28,322 nucleotides of DNA, from NCBI GenBank assembly GCA_038317685.1, contig JBBQBQ010000008.1, forward strand, positions 1 through 28,322. Reading direction: 5' to 3'. Position numbers and translations under genes: made by a program. Under the pieces are notes generated by a model that worked only from the letters and a program-made list of their open reading frames with translations, was not told the origin of the DNA and did no database searches. The stretch comes from JBBQBQ01 sp038317685. GTDB lineage: Bacteria > Desulfobacterota > Desulfuromonadia > Desulfuromonadales > DDH964. Shown here piece after piece: positions 14,475-21,566 of this stretch. Numbering within the stretch: position 1 is the first letter of the stretch; every line of letters begins with the position of its first letter.

Positions 14475-16019
14475 GTGAAACGCTTCTTCCCCCTCCATAA
14501 ACTGCGCCTCCTGGTCCAAATCATCGCCCTCGGCACGGTGCTGTGGCTCTTCCTGCAGACCGAGTACCGCGGTCGCGACGAACTGGCCTACCCGGTCGGA
14601 CTCCTGTTCCGTCTCGATCCACTGGCGGCCCTTGCCGCCGCCTTCGCCCCCGGCGCCTTCGGCTGGGCCCTTCTTTGGCCGGCGCTGCTGCTGGTGGCGC
14701 TGACAGTCGTTTTGGGACGCTTTTTCTGCGGCTGGCTCTGCCCCCTCGGCACCACCCTCGACGGCTGCGGGCGGCTGGTCGGGCGCGGTCGCGCGATAGC
14801 TGGTCCCGGCTGGCGCCGGATCAAGTATTACCTGCTGGCGATGCTCGCTGCGGCCGCCTTTTGCGGGGTGCAGCTGCTGGGGCTGTTTGATCCCCTCGCC
14901 ATCTTTCTGCGCTCCCTGACGCTGGCGTTTTACCCGGCGGTCAACGTCGTCGGCAACGACATCTTCGAGACCTTCTACCAGCATCCCCTGCCGGTCCTCT
15001 CGCCGTCCCTCGATGCCGCCTATCCGTTCGTTCGCGACCATCTTCTGGCCTATCGGCCGCCGGTCTACACCCTGGCGCTCTTCACCTGCGCGGTCTTTAT
15101 CGGGATTGTGCTGCTGGAAAAGATCGAACGCCGCTTCTGGTGCAAAAACCTTTGCCCGCTCGGCGCCCTGCTTGGCGTGTGCAGTCGCCGCGCGCTGCTG
15201 CAGCGCACCCCTTCCGGCCTCTGCAGCGATTGCCGGGTCTGCGCCACGGCCTGCCGCGGTGGTGCGGTCGCCGAAGCCGGCCAGCACCCGGAAGATTGCC
15301 TGGTCTGCGGCGATTGCGAGGCCTATTGTCCGCAGCAGCGGGCGGACTTTTCCTTCGGTCATCCACCGGAGCGAACCCGGATCGACCTGACGCGGCGCGG
15401 GCTTTTGACGTCCCTGGCCTGCGGGGCGCTGCTGGGGCCGGTGGCGCGAGTGGCGCCGGCGCGGGATAAACTCAATCCGGGCCTGCTGCGTCCCCCCGGG
15501 GCGGTGGCGGAAGGCGAGTTTTTACGGCGCTGCGTCCGTTGCGGAGAGTGTCTGAAGGTCTGCATCGGCGGCGCCCTCCATCCGGCGCTGCTGGAGGCCG
15601 GTGCGGTCGGGCTGTGGACACCCCTGCTGGTGCCGCGGCTCGGCTACTGTGAGTACAACTGCACCCTCTGCGGACAGGTCTGCCCGACCGGCGCCATCGT
15701 CCGCCTGCCCCTTGAGAAGAAGCGCAAGACGGTCATCGGCATCGCGGTCTTCGATAAAAACCGCTGCCTCCCTTATGCCCGGGGGGAGGAATGCCTGGTC
15801 TGCGAGGAACACTGTCCGACCGGGGAGAAGGCGATCGTCTTTGACCAGCGGGAGGTCCTCTTCGGCAGCGAGCCGAAGCGCCTGAAGCTGCCCCGGGTGG
15901 TCAAGGAGCGCTGCATCGGCTGCGGGATCTGCGAAACCAGGTGTCCCCTCGACGGCCGCAGTGCGATCCTGGTCATAAATGAGGGAGAGAGCCGCAAGCC
16001 GCGGGATTTGTGGAGCTGA
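14475..16019 (+). CDS. NapH-NapG-like membrane polyferredoxin fusion
   Basis: A 514-aa membrane electron-transfer protein. The N-terminal half resembles NapH: several membrane spans between residues 10 and 215 and two CxxxCP signatures (FCGWLCPLG, C85/C89; WCKNLCPLG, C223/C227). Two ferredoxin sets follow (C250/253/256/260; C275/278/281/285). A second, internal twin-arginine-like segment TRRGLLTSLACGALLG (306-321) then leads into a NapG-like half with four cysteine sets (353/356/359/363; 392/396/399/403; 431/440/443/447; 480/483/486/490). The start is GTG with GGAG 5 nt upstream. It would draw electrons from quinol or cytosol toward a periplasmic partner. No terminal reductase such as NapA is nearby, so the substrate is unknown. 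Confidence 0.9.
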   Translation: MKRFFPLHKLRLLVQIIALGTVLWLFLQTEYRGRDELAYPVGLLFRLDPLAALAAAFAPGAFGWALLWPALLLVALTVVLGRFFCGWLCPLGTTLDGCGRLVGRGRAIAGPGWRRIKYYLLAMLAAAAFCGVQLLGLFDPLAIFLRSLTLAFYPAVNVVGNDIFETFYQHPLPVLSPSLDAAYPFVRDHLLAYRPPVYTLALFTCAVFIGIVLLEKIERRFWCKNLCPLGALLGVCSRRALLQRTPSGLCSDCRVCATACRGGAVAEAGQHPEDCLVCGDCEAYCPQQRADFSFGHPPERTRIDLTRRGLLTSLACGALLGPVARVAPARDKLNPGLLRPPGAVAEGEFLRRCVRCGECLKVCIGGALHPALLEAGAVGLWTPLLVPRLGYCEYNCTLCGQVCPTGAIVRLPLEKKRKTVIGIAVFDKNRCLPYARGEECLVCEEHCPTGEKAIVFDQREVLFGSEPKRLKLPRVVKERCIGCGICETRCPLDGRSAILVINEGESRKPRDLWS

Positions 16020-16058
16020 TCAGAGGTTTTGCTTTCGAGTCGAGGGGAGAGGGCGCTG

Positions 16059-16697
16059 ATGAAGACTGGTCTCCTGATAGTGAGTCTTGGGTTGCTGGCC
16101 GCTACCGCCTGGGCGGAACCGGGGGTGAGGTCGATCGACGCCTTCGAAAATGGTCTGGCGCCCGGCTGGGAGGAGAAGTCCTTCCAGGGGCACACCGAAT
16201 ACCGGGTGGTGGCCGAAGGGGACGGGCACGTCCTGCAGGCCGACAGCCGCGCGGCCGCTTCCGGGCTGATCTACAAGATCGACTATGACCTCAAAAACTG
16301 GCCGGTCCTGGCCTGGCGCTGGAAGATCGACCAGGTCCTGGCCAAGGGGGATGCACACACCAAGGCTGGTGACGACTACGCCGCCCGGGTCTACGTGGTC
16401 TTCCCGCACTGGTTCTTCCCCAAGACCAAAAGCATCAACTACATCTGGGCCAACAAGCTTCCGCAAGGGGAGGTCATCCCCAACCCCTTCATCGGCAACG
16501 CGCGGATGGTCGCAGTCGAGAGCGGCCCGGCCCGGGCCGGGGAGTGGGTCGAGGAGCGGCGCAACGTCCTCGATGATTACCGGAAGATCTTCGGTGAGGA
16601 ACCGCCCGCGGTCGGCGCCATCGCCATCATGACCGACACCGACAACACCGGCGAGACGACGCGGGCCTGGTACGACGACCTGCGCCTCGAAAAATAG
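16059..16697 (+). CDS. Secreted DUF3047 protein
   Basis: A 212-aa periplasmic protein matching DUF3047; function unknown. The start was placed at the ATG at 16059 (GGGGAGAGGG upstream), giving a signal peptide MKTGLLIVSLGLLAATAWAE with cleavage after AWA. The mature part has the family's aromatic pattern: GWEEKSFQGHTEY, LAWRWKIDQVL, GDDYAARVYVVFPHWFF, NYIWANKLPQGE, IAIMTDTDNTGE and a terminal AWYDDLRL. It is likely a beta-sandwich. It is 39 nt downstream of the NapHG-like gene and the last member of that operon, so it is a candidate periplasmic component of the redox module. Confidence 0.9.
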   Translation: MKTGLLIVSLGLLAATAWAEPGVRSIDAFENGLAPGWEEKSFQGHTEYRVVAEGDGHVLQADSRAAASGLIYKIDYDLKNWPVLAWRWKIDQVLAKGDAHTKAGDDYAARVYVVFPHWFFPKTKSINYIWANKLPQGEVIPNPFIGNARMVAVESGPARAGEWVEERRNVLDDYRKIFGEEPPAVGAIAIMTDTDNTGETTRAWYDDLRLEK

Positions 16698-16702
16698 TTT
16701 TG

Positions 16703-16734
16703 AAAAGGGCCGATTCCTTCAGCGGGAGCGGCCC
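16703..16734 (-). terminator. Stem-loop terminator between DUF3047 and Yip1 genes
   Basis: GGGCCG (16707-16712) pairs with CGGCCC (16729-16734). On the minus strand the stem is followed by TTTT. It suits the Yip1-family transcript and can also fold on the plus strand just after the DUF3047 stop. The 6-bp stem has a long loop. Confidence 0.4.
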
Positions 16735-16792
16735 GAAGGACAGGAACTCGGCGGCAGGGGCGAAAGACGCCGGCCGCTGCCGCCGCGAGCGA

Positions 16793-17380
16793 TCAGCCAT
16801 GCATTCCGGGGGCGGGATAGGTGATGAATCCTCGCGATACCATGCCGATGACCGCGAAGATGACAAGGGCTGCGACGATCACTGTCAGGGTGTATCCCAT
16901 GGATTTCTCCTGAGGTGACTTCATGAGGAGCGGCAGACCGAGGAAGAGGAGGTAGAGTCCGTAGAGGCCGAGGATGCCGAGTGCCCCCAGGGCCGGGATG
17001 ATCAGGAAAATACCGACCAGCCAGCCGGGGATGCTGGAATAGGTTGCCACTTTCAGGGCTTGGTGGATATTCTTCTCCCCGCCGAAGGTCGGTGCCAGGG
17101 CGTCGATGATCAGGGCCAGCAGGTAGACCCCCACCAGGGTCAGAACGTAGGTCACCAGGGCGGAGGAGATTGCCGTGGTGATCGGCAATCGGTAAGAGCC
17201 GACTATCGGCAAGCTCATGCCGACTATGGACATGCCGATAATCGAGGCGATGGGGCCGATGGCCGCCAGGATGACGATATAGCCGAGATAGAGTTCCGCG
17301 ACCGATGACCTTTCGCCGGCGATGACCGGCCATTCCGCCTTGGGATTCAGCAAGATTCCTTTGATGCGCCCGACGTCCAT
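16793..17380 (-). CDS. Yip1 family integral membrane protein
   Basis: A 195-aa protein with about five hydrophobic spans (YLGYIVILAAIGPIASIIG; LVTYVLTLVGVYLLALIIDAL; GWLVGIFLIIPALGALGIL; LYGLYLLFLGLPLL; LTVIVAALVIFAVIGMV). The N terminus MDVGRIKGILLNPKAEWPVIAGE and the FGGEKNIHQALKVATYSSIP segment match the bacterial Yip1 domain. Function unknown in bacteria. GGAGG lies 9 nt before the ATG. It is transcribed divergently from the MFS exporter across a 174-nt gap. Confidence 0.88.
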   Translation of the reverse strand: MDVGRIKGILLNPKAEWPVIAGERSSVAELYLGYIVILAAIGPIASIIGMSIVGMSLPIVGSYRLPITTAISSALVTYVLTLVGVYLLALIIDALAPTFGGEKNIHQALKVATYSSIPGWLVGIFLIIPALGALGILGLYGLYLLFLGLPLLMKSPQEKSMGYTLTVIVAALVIFAVIGMVSRGFITYPAPGMHG

Positions 17381-17441
17381 AGCTCAGGTCCTCCAGTCCT
17401 TGGGGTTGATCTGATACCACAGAAAAGTTGCTGCTGTCCGG

Positions 17442-17470
17442 AGTCTAGCCACCGGTTATCGGGTTGTCAA
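17442..17470 (-). promoter_or_regulatory. Strong putative promoter of the Yip1 gene
   Basis: On the minus strand, TTGACA (17465-17470, perfect), a 17-nt spacer and TAGACT (17442-17447). An inverted repeat CCGGTT-N12-AACCGG (17452-17475) overlaps the -35 and spacer and could be an operator. Confidence 0.6.
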
Positions 17471-17554
17471 ACCGGCGGCGGGGGGTCCGTCGCCACCAAC
17501 CCGGGCCGGATCAAAAACTTCCTTGAGCATCGACCCCCTCCAGGATCTTGTCGC

Positions 17555-18961
17555 ATGACGACTACGCCACCATTGGCATCGACTCCCCCCATCTCCCGCA
17601 CGGCCACCCTGCTGGTGGTCTGCACCGTCCTGTTCCTGATGCCCTTCATGATGTCGGCGGTCGGCGTGGCGCTGCCGGCCATCGGCCGGGACTTCGCCGC
17701 CAGCGCCCGCCAGCTCGGTCTGGTGGAGACGACTTACGTCCTGTCGGCCTCGATCTTCCTGCTCGCCATGGGACGCCTCGGCGATATCCACGGGCGGCGG
17801 CGGGTCTTCCAGAGCGGTGTCGCCGTCTTCACCCTGGCCGGCGGTCTCCTCTCCCAGGCCTGGTCGATCGAATCGCTGATTGCCCTGCGCTTCCTCCAGG
17901 GAATGGGCGGGGCGATGGTAATGGCGACCAGTCTGGCGATCATCGTTTCGGTCTTCCCTCGCGAAGAGCGCGGCAAGGCCTTGGGAATTACCATCGCCAG
18001 CGTCTATGCCGGGATCTCCTGCGGGCCTCTGATCGGAGGGGTCCTGGTCAGTGCCTGGGGGTGGCGGTCGATCTTTTATCTCGCGGTCCCCCTGGGACTC
18101 TTCACCTTCGTCGTCACCGTCCGGAAGCTGCGGGGCGACTGGGCCGAGGCCAAGGGGGAGCCCTTCGACTGGCGCGGCAGCCTGATCTACGCCGGAGCGA
18201 TCCTCTGCCTCATCGTCGGCGCCGCCCACCTCGACCGAGACCTCTGGGGGTGGCTCCTCCTCGGCGCCGGGACCATCGGTGTCGCGATCTTCCTGCGCTA
18301 CGAGGCCGGCCTCGCCTATCCGATCCTCAACGTCGGCCTCCTCACCGGCAACCGGACCTTCGCCCTCAGCAATATCGCGTCCCTCTTCAACTACGCTGCC
18401 ACCTTCGGCTTGACCTTCTTCATGAGCCTCTATCTGCAGTACGTCAAGGGGCTGAGCCCCCATCAGGCCGGTCTGGTTCTGATCGTCCAGCCGGTGACCC
18501 AAACCCTTTTCTCCCCCCTCTGCGGTCGCCTCTCCGACCGCTGGTCGGCATCCTGGGTGGCAACGGCGGGGATGACCCTCTGCGCTCTGGGGCTGGGTTT
18601 GGCAGCATTCGTCGACGCCGCTTCGCCCCTCGGTCAGATCCTCGCCATCCTGGTCTGCCTCGGTTTCGGTTTCGCCCTCTTCTCTTCCCCCAACACCAGC
18701 GTCATCATGGGCAGCGTCCCCCCCCGCTATCTGGGGATTGCCTCCGGGCTGGCGTCGACCATGCGCACCCTCGGCATGATGACGAGCATGGCGGTCATCA
18801 CCATCATCTTCTCGATGCTGATGGGGGGTGAACCGGTCACCGCGGCCACCCAACCGGCCTTTCTGCTGAGCATGCACACCGCGCTCCTGGTCTTTTGTGG
18901 CTTCTGCGTGGTGGGGATCGGCTGCTCCCTCGGCCGGGTCCGGCCGGCGCCGGCCCCCTGA
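17555..18961 (+). CDS. MFS multidrug exporter, DHA2/EmrB-QacA type
   Basis: Proton-driven efflux permease of the inner membrane; substrate unknown. The 468-aa sequence has about 14 hydrophobic spans. The MFS motif A GRLGDIHGRRRVF follows span 2, with LQGMGGAMVMATSLAIIVSVFP in span 4 and a motif-C-like GPLIGGVL. The central hydrophilic link and spans 7-8 (LIYAGAILCLIVGAAHL ... WGWLLLGAGTIGVAIFL) fit the 14-TM subgroup. The start is ATG with AGGA about 10 nt upstream. No membrane-fusion (EmrA-like) or TetR/MarR gene is adjacent. It ends at a strong terminator. Confidence 0.9.
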   Translation: MTTTPPLASTPPISRTATLLVVCTVLFLMPFMMSAVGVALPAIGRDFAASARQLGLVETTYVLSASIFLLAMGRLGDIHGRRRVFQSGVAVFTLAGGLLSQAWSIESLIALRFLQGMGGAMVMATSLAIIVSVFPREERGKALGITIASVYAGISCGPLIGGVLVSAWGWRSIFYLAVPLGLFTFVVTVRKLRGDWAEAKGEPFDWRGSLIYAGAILCLIVGAAHLDRDLWGWLLLGAGTIGVAIFLRYEAGLAYPILNVGLLTGNRTFALSNIASLFNYAATFGLTFFMSLYLQYVKGLSPHQAGLVLIVQPVTQTLFSPLCGRLSDRWSASWVATAGMTLCALGLGLAAFVDAASPLGQILAILVCLGFGFALFSSPNTSVIMGSVPPRYLGIASGLASTMRTLGMMTSMAVITIIFSMLMGGEPVTAATQPAFLLSMHTALLVFCGFCVVGIGCSLGRVRPAPAP

Positions 18962-18967
18962 ACGTCG

Positions 18968-19004
18968 ACAGCCCCCGGAAGCTTCCGGGGGCTGTGCGGT
19001 TTTT
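18968..19004 (+). terminator. Intrinsic terminator of the MFS gene
   Basis: A perfect 14-bp palindrome, ACAGCCCCCGGAAG/CTTCCGGGGGCTGT (18968-18995), is followed by GCGG and five T. It begins 6 nt after the stop codon. Confidence 0.9.
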
Positions 19005-19038
19005 CTGGAAAAGGTTGTTGCTCAAAACCTCTTATGGC

Positions 19039-19119
19039 CCGCAGATGAGAACCGAAGCAGAACCATTAATCGAGTTTAGTCTTCATCTGAATTCATCTGC
19101 GTCATCTGCGGATAAATCG
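19039..19119. repeat. Imperfect inverted repeat with CATCTGCG-type 9-10-nt units
   Basis: CCGCAGATGA (19039-19048) is mirrored by TCATCTGCGG (19102-19111). Inside the right arm, TTCATCTGAA, TTCATCTGCG and TCATCTGCGG follow each other at 9-10-nt steps. The intervening sequence is AT-rich and non-coding. It sits between the MFS terminator and the convergent hemerythrin gene. Similar GCAGATGA-type intergenic strings occur in other bacterial genomes by my recollection, which I could not check. Confidence 0.65.
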
Positions 19120-19148
19120 TCCGTTGAAATGTCTTCTTCCCAAGGCGC

Positions 19149-19703
19149 TCAGGCCGCCAGGCGCGCCTCGTACCCCTCCACCATCTGGCGGTATTGTTCT
19201 TCCAGCCCCGGCGTCGACGCCGCGGCGGCGGCATAGGCCGCGGCCATCGGGGGCCGCATCGCCTCGGGGAGGACCCGCTCGGCCAGGGGGTAGAGGATGT
19301 GGTCTTCCTTGTCGATGTGATCGCGCAGCAGCATCGCGTAGCCCCGGGCGTTCTCGGACAGCTTCGGGATTTGCCCGGGGACGCCGGCCAGGGCCTTGAG
19401 CGCGGCCTCTTCCAGGCCGCGGACCAAGCCCCGTCCCTGGTCGTGGGCCATCAGCATCGCCGCCACCGGCGAGTTCTGCTCCGGCATGCCGTTCATCACC
19501 AGGGCTTTGAAGAGGACCTCCTCCTCCTTGGCATGGTGGAAGCGGTCGGCGTAGTTGCGGATGAAGTCGACGGCGTCGAGGTAGAATTGCCAGTCGCGGA
19601 ATTTTCCCTCTTCCAGCATTCGGGTATTGGCCTCGACCAAGGCGATCATCCTCAGGATCAGGCGGTGCTCCTCGACCATCACGGCCGTTACGTCGGTTTT
19701 CAT
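19149..19703 (-). CDS. Hemerythrin-like HHE domain protein
   Basis: A 184-aa four-helix di-iron protein, probably for O2/NO sensing, iron handling or Fe-S repair. Candidate ligands follow the hemerythrin pattern: H13 (EEHRLIL), H57 and E61 (FHHAKEEEVLF), H87 (MAHDQGR), and H129 with E133 (DHIDKEDHILYP). A helical extension (150-184) follows. The start was set at ATG 19703, where GGAG lies 7 nt upstream and family homology begins; longer in-frame reading upstream is the shadow of the preceding gene. It is last in a three-gene operon, 2 nt after the stop of the cysteine-rich gene. Confidence 0.93.
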   Translation of the reverse strand: MKTDVTAVMVEEHRLILRMIALVEANTRMLEEGKFRDWQFYLDAVDFIRNYADRFHHAKEEEVLFKALVMNGMPEQNSPVAAMLMAHDQGRGLVRGLEEAALKALAGVPGQIPKLSENARGYAMLLRDHIDKEDHILYPLAERVLPEAMRPPMAAAYAAAAASTPGLEEQYRQMVEGYEARLAA

Positions 19704-19705
19704 GA

Positions 19706-20164
19706 TCAGCTCCTTCTCTCTCCGTCGACGCCGATGACGGCGATCTCGAGGGGGACGTCCTTCCCCGAAGCGGCGATCGCCTGCTGGGCCATCATCGCCA
19801 GGCCGCGGCAGCAGGGGACTTCCATGATCGTGACGGTGACCGATTTGAGGTCGTTCTGGCGGATGATGGCGGCCAGTTTGTCGACGTAGTTGCTGGTGTC
19901 GTCGAGTTTCGGACAGGCGTTGACCAGGACCTTGCCCTTGATGAAGTCGCGGTGGTACTCGGCGTAGGCGAAGGGGGCACAGTCGGCGGCGATCAGCAGA
20001 TGGGCGTTCTGCAGCCAGGGCGCGGTCGGCGGCACCAGGTGGAGCTGGGTCGGCCATTGGCGCAGTTCGGATTCCAGCCGGCCGTTGGGGGTGGCGGTTT
20101 CAGGGGCTTTCTTTTCGATGGTTCGGACCTGGGAACCAGGACAGCCGCAGGCGAGATTGCTCAT
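19706..20164 (-). CDS. Cysteine-rich Fe-S/ferredoxin-associated protein (C-terminal domain type)
   Basis: A 152-aa cytosolic protein resembling the domain that follows a ferredoxin domain in larger 4Fe-4S proteins of anaerobes, here without the ferredoxin part. Notable features: N-terminal CGCPGSQ (C6, C8), LRQWPTQLHLVPPTAPWLQNA, LLIAADCAPFAYA, VNACPKLDD, and VTIMEVPCCRGL. Two closely spaced cysteines at each end could coordinate a cluster or take part in thiol chemistry; this is inference. AAGGAG lies 7 nt before the ATG. It is the middle gene of the hemerythrin operon. Confidence 0.82.
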   Translation of the reverse strand: MSNLACGCPGSQVRTIEKKAPETATPNGRLESELRQWPTQLHLVPPTAPWLQNAHLLIAADCAPFAYAEYHRDFIKGKVLVNACPKLDDTSNYVDKLAAIIRQNDLKSVTVTIMEVPCCRGLAMMAQQAIAASGKDVPLEIAVIGVDGERRS

Positions 20165-20227
20165 GGTGATGCTCCTTGTTTAGGTCGGTGGCTGGGTCAC
20201 GGGTGACGGTTCAAACCTTCCGGGCAT

Positions 20228-20446
20228 TCAGGCGGCTTGCACCAGATAGGCGTTGATCTCTGCCTCGATCTGCGCCTCGATTTTGGCGCCGAGGGCGTGG
20301 ATTGCCACCACGTCCTTGAGGAGGCAGATGCCGACCCCGCAGGTGACGCAGCCGATCTCATGGCGTTCCAGGATGGCCCCGATGGCTGGATGGTCGGTGA
20401 TAACGTCCTTGATGGCCCGGTTGCCCACAGCGTTTTTCAGGTTCAT
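20228..20446 (-). CDS. DUF1858/ScdA_N-like small cysteine protein
   Basis: A 72-aa protein with the short helical DUF1858-like fold: AIGAILERHEIGCVTCGVGICLLKDVV, carrying C33-x2-C36-x4-C41 and a following HALG segment. The same motif style is found at the N terminus of RIC/ScdA/YtfE iron-sulfur-repair proteins, where it precedes a hemerythrin domain; here the hemerythrin is a separate gene in the same operon. AGGGAG lies 6 nt upstream of the ATG. It is the first gene after the FNR-type promoter. Confidence 0.82.
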   Translation of the reverse strand: MNLKNAVGNRAIKDVITDHPAIGAILERHEIGCVTCGVGICLLKDVVAIHALGAKIEAQIEAEINAYLVQAA

Positions 20447-20474
20447 GGCTCGCTCCCTTGTTGATGGTGACTGA

Positions 20475-20516
20475 AGGATAGCCGGCCGGCCAAAAAAGAA
20501 ACATGATGCAGGTCAA
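20475..20516 (-). promoter_or_regulatory. Class-II CRP/FNR-family site and promoter of the hemerythrin operon
   Basis: On the minus strand, TTGACCTGCATCAT (20503-20516) is a near-palindrome of the FNR/DNR/HcpR type (TTGAC-N4-ATCAT). A -10 element TATCCT lies at 20475-20480 with no proper -35. The centre-to-centre distance is 32 nt, exactly that of an activator bound at -41.5, with transcription starting near 20468, about 20 nt before the ATG. Which regulator binds is inferred. Confidence 0.65.
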
Positions 20517-20543
20517 AAAGAGAAAAATCTTTCGACAACACCC

Positions 20544-20583
20544 AAAAAAACCGGGGGCGCCACCATGGCGCCCCCGGTTTTTT
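20544..20583. terminator. Bidirectional intrinsic terminator
   Basis: CCGGGGGCGCCA (20551-20562) and TGGCGCCCCCGG (20566-20577) form a perfect 12-bp stem with a 3-nt loop, flanked by A7 and T6. On the minus strand it ends the beta-hydroxyacid dehydrogenase transcript 28 nt after its stop and insulates the hemerythrin promoter. Confidence 0.95.
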
Positions 20584-20610
20584 AATCGGTTCCGAGCCGC
20601 TGGTCCGTCG

Positions 20611-21477
20611 CTATTTGCGCAGGACCTTGACGATCGCCGAAAAATCCTCCTCGCCGTGGCCGTCGGCGACGGCCTGGTCGAAGACCTGCAGGGTGGCGGC
20701 CACCCCGGGGAGGTCGAGGCGGTGCTCCCTGGCGACCTTCTGCACCGCCTGCAGCCCTTCGCGAACATATTTGAGGGCCAGGTTGCGGGAGAAGTCGCCG
20801 CGGGCGATGGAGCGCCCCTTGGCGTTGAAAAGGGGCGAGGCGACGCCGCCCGATTCGAGGACTTCGAGAATCTTTTCAGCCTTGAAACCGAGCTTTTCCC
20901 CGAAGACCAGCCCTTCGGCCAGGGTCTCCATCAGCTCCCCCTGCACCAGGTTGACGATGAACTTCATGCGGGTGGCGTCGCCGACCTCGCCGACCTGGAT
21001 GATGTTGAGGCCGAACCAGCTGAAAGCTTCCCGGCAACGGCTGACCAGACCGGGGTCGCCGCCGACCAGAATCGTCAGCAGGCCGTTGGCGGCGTGTTCC
21101 CGGGTCCCCCAGACCGGGGCATCGAGGAAGAGCAGGCCGTGCTGTTCGGCGAGGGCGGCCAGTTCCCTGGTCGCCTCGAGAGAGTGGGTCCCCATGTCGA
21201 CGAGAATCGTTCCCGGGTCGATGCCGGCCAGAAACCCGCACTCTCCGCCGAGGGCCGCCTCGCGCTCTTCGATCTCGGGGAGGACGACGATCACCAAGTC
21301 GCGCCCCTTGGCGGCGGCCAGGGGGGTCGGCGCGGCCTGGGCGCCGGCCTTGAGGAGCTCGACCACCTCTTTCGGATGGCGGTCGTAGACGGTGAGGTTG
21401 TAGTTTCCCTTGAGCAGGTTGAGGGCCATGTGTTTGCCGACGGTACCCAACCCGATGAATCCGATCTCTCTCAGCAT
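20611..21477 (-). CDS. Beta-hydroxyacid dehydrogenase family NAD(P)-dependent oxidoreductase
   Basis: A 288-aa member of the 3-hydroxyisobutyrate / tartronate- and succinate-semialdehyde reductase family. The N-terminal Rossmann motif GFIGLGTVGKHMALNLL is intact. The catalytic lysine is K172 with N176 in MKFIVNLV. The substrate loop usually reads DAPVSGG or DAPVSGS; here it is DAPVWGTREHAANG, with Trp123 in place of Ser, which may change specificity. AGGGAG lies 7 nt upstream of the ATG. It has its own promoter and terminator, so it is likely monocistronic. The substrate cannot be named from the sequence. Confidence 0.9.
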   Translation of the reverse strand: MLREIGFIGLGTVGKHMALNLLKGNYNLTVYDRHPKEVVELLKAGAQAAPTPLAAAKGRDLVIVVLPEIEEREAALGGECGFLAGIDPGTILVDMGTHSLEATRELAALAEQHGLLFLDAPVWGTREHAANGLLTILVGGDPGLVSRCREAFSWFGLNIIQVGEVGDATRMKFIVNLVQGELMETLAEGLVFGEKLGFKAEKILEVLESGGVASPLFNAKGRSIARGDFSRNLALKYVREGLQAVQKVAREHRLDLPGVAATLQVFDQAVADGHGEEDFSAIVKVLRK

Positions 21478-21511
21478 GGCAAAACTCCCTTGTGGAAATT
21501 AATTTGGCCTC

Positions 21512-21540
21512 ATTTAAGCACGTTTCCGCCAGGGAGACAA
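21512..21540 (-). promoter_or_regulatory. Putative promoter of the beta-hydroxyacid dehydrogenase
   Basis: On the minus strand, TTGTCT (21535-21540), a 17-nt spacer and an extended -10, TGC-TTAAAT (hexamer 21512-21517), about 35 nt upstream of the ATG. Confidence 0.5.
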
Positions 21541-21566
21541 TCGCCGGCTTTGGCCGCACCGAAAAT

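Noticed and set aside
14022..15362. 446-codon minus-strand frame opposite the DUF362 and NapHG-like genes
   Set aside because: Antisense shadow. The plus strand carries the Tat signal and ferredoxin motifs.
17456..18877. 473-codon minus-strand frame opposite the MFS gene
   Set aside because: Gln/Asp/His/Gly-rich antisense translation. The plus strand gives a classic MFS protein.
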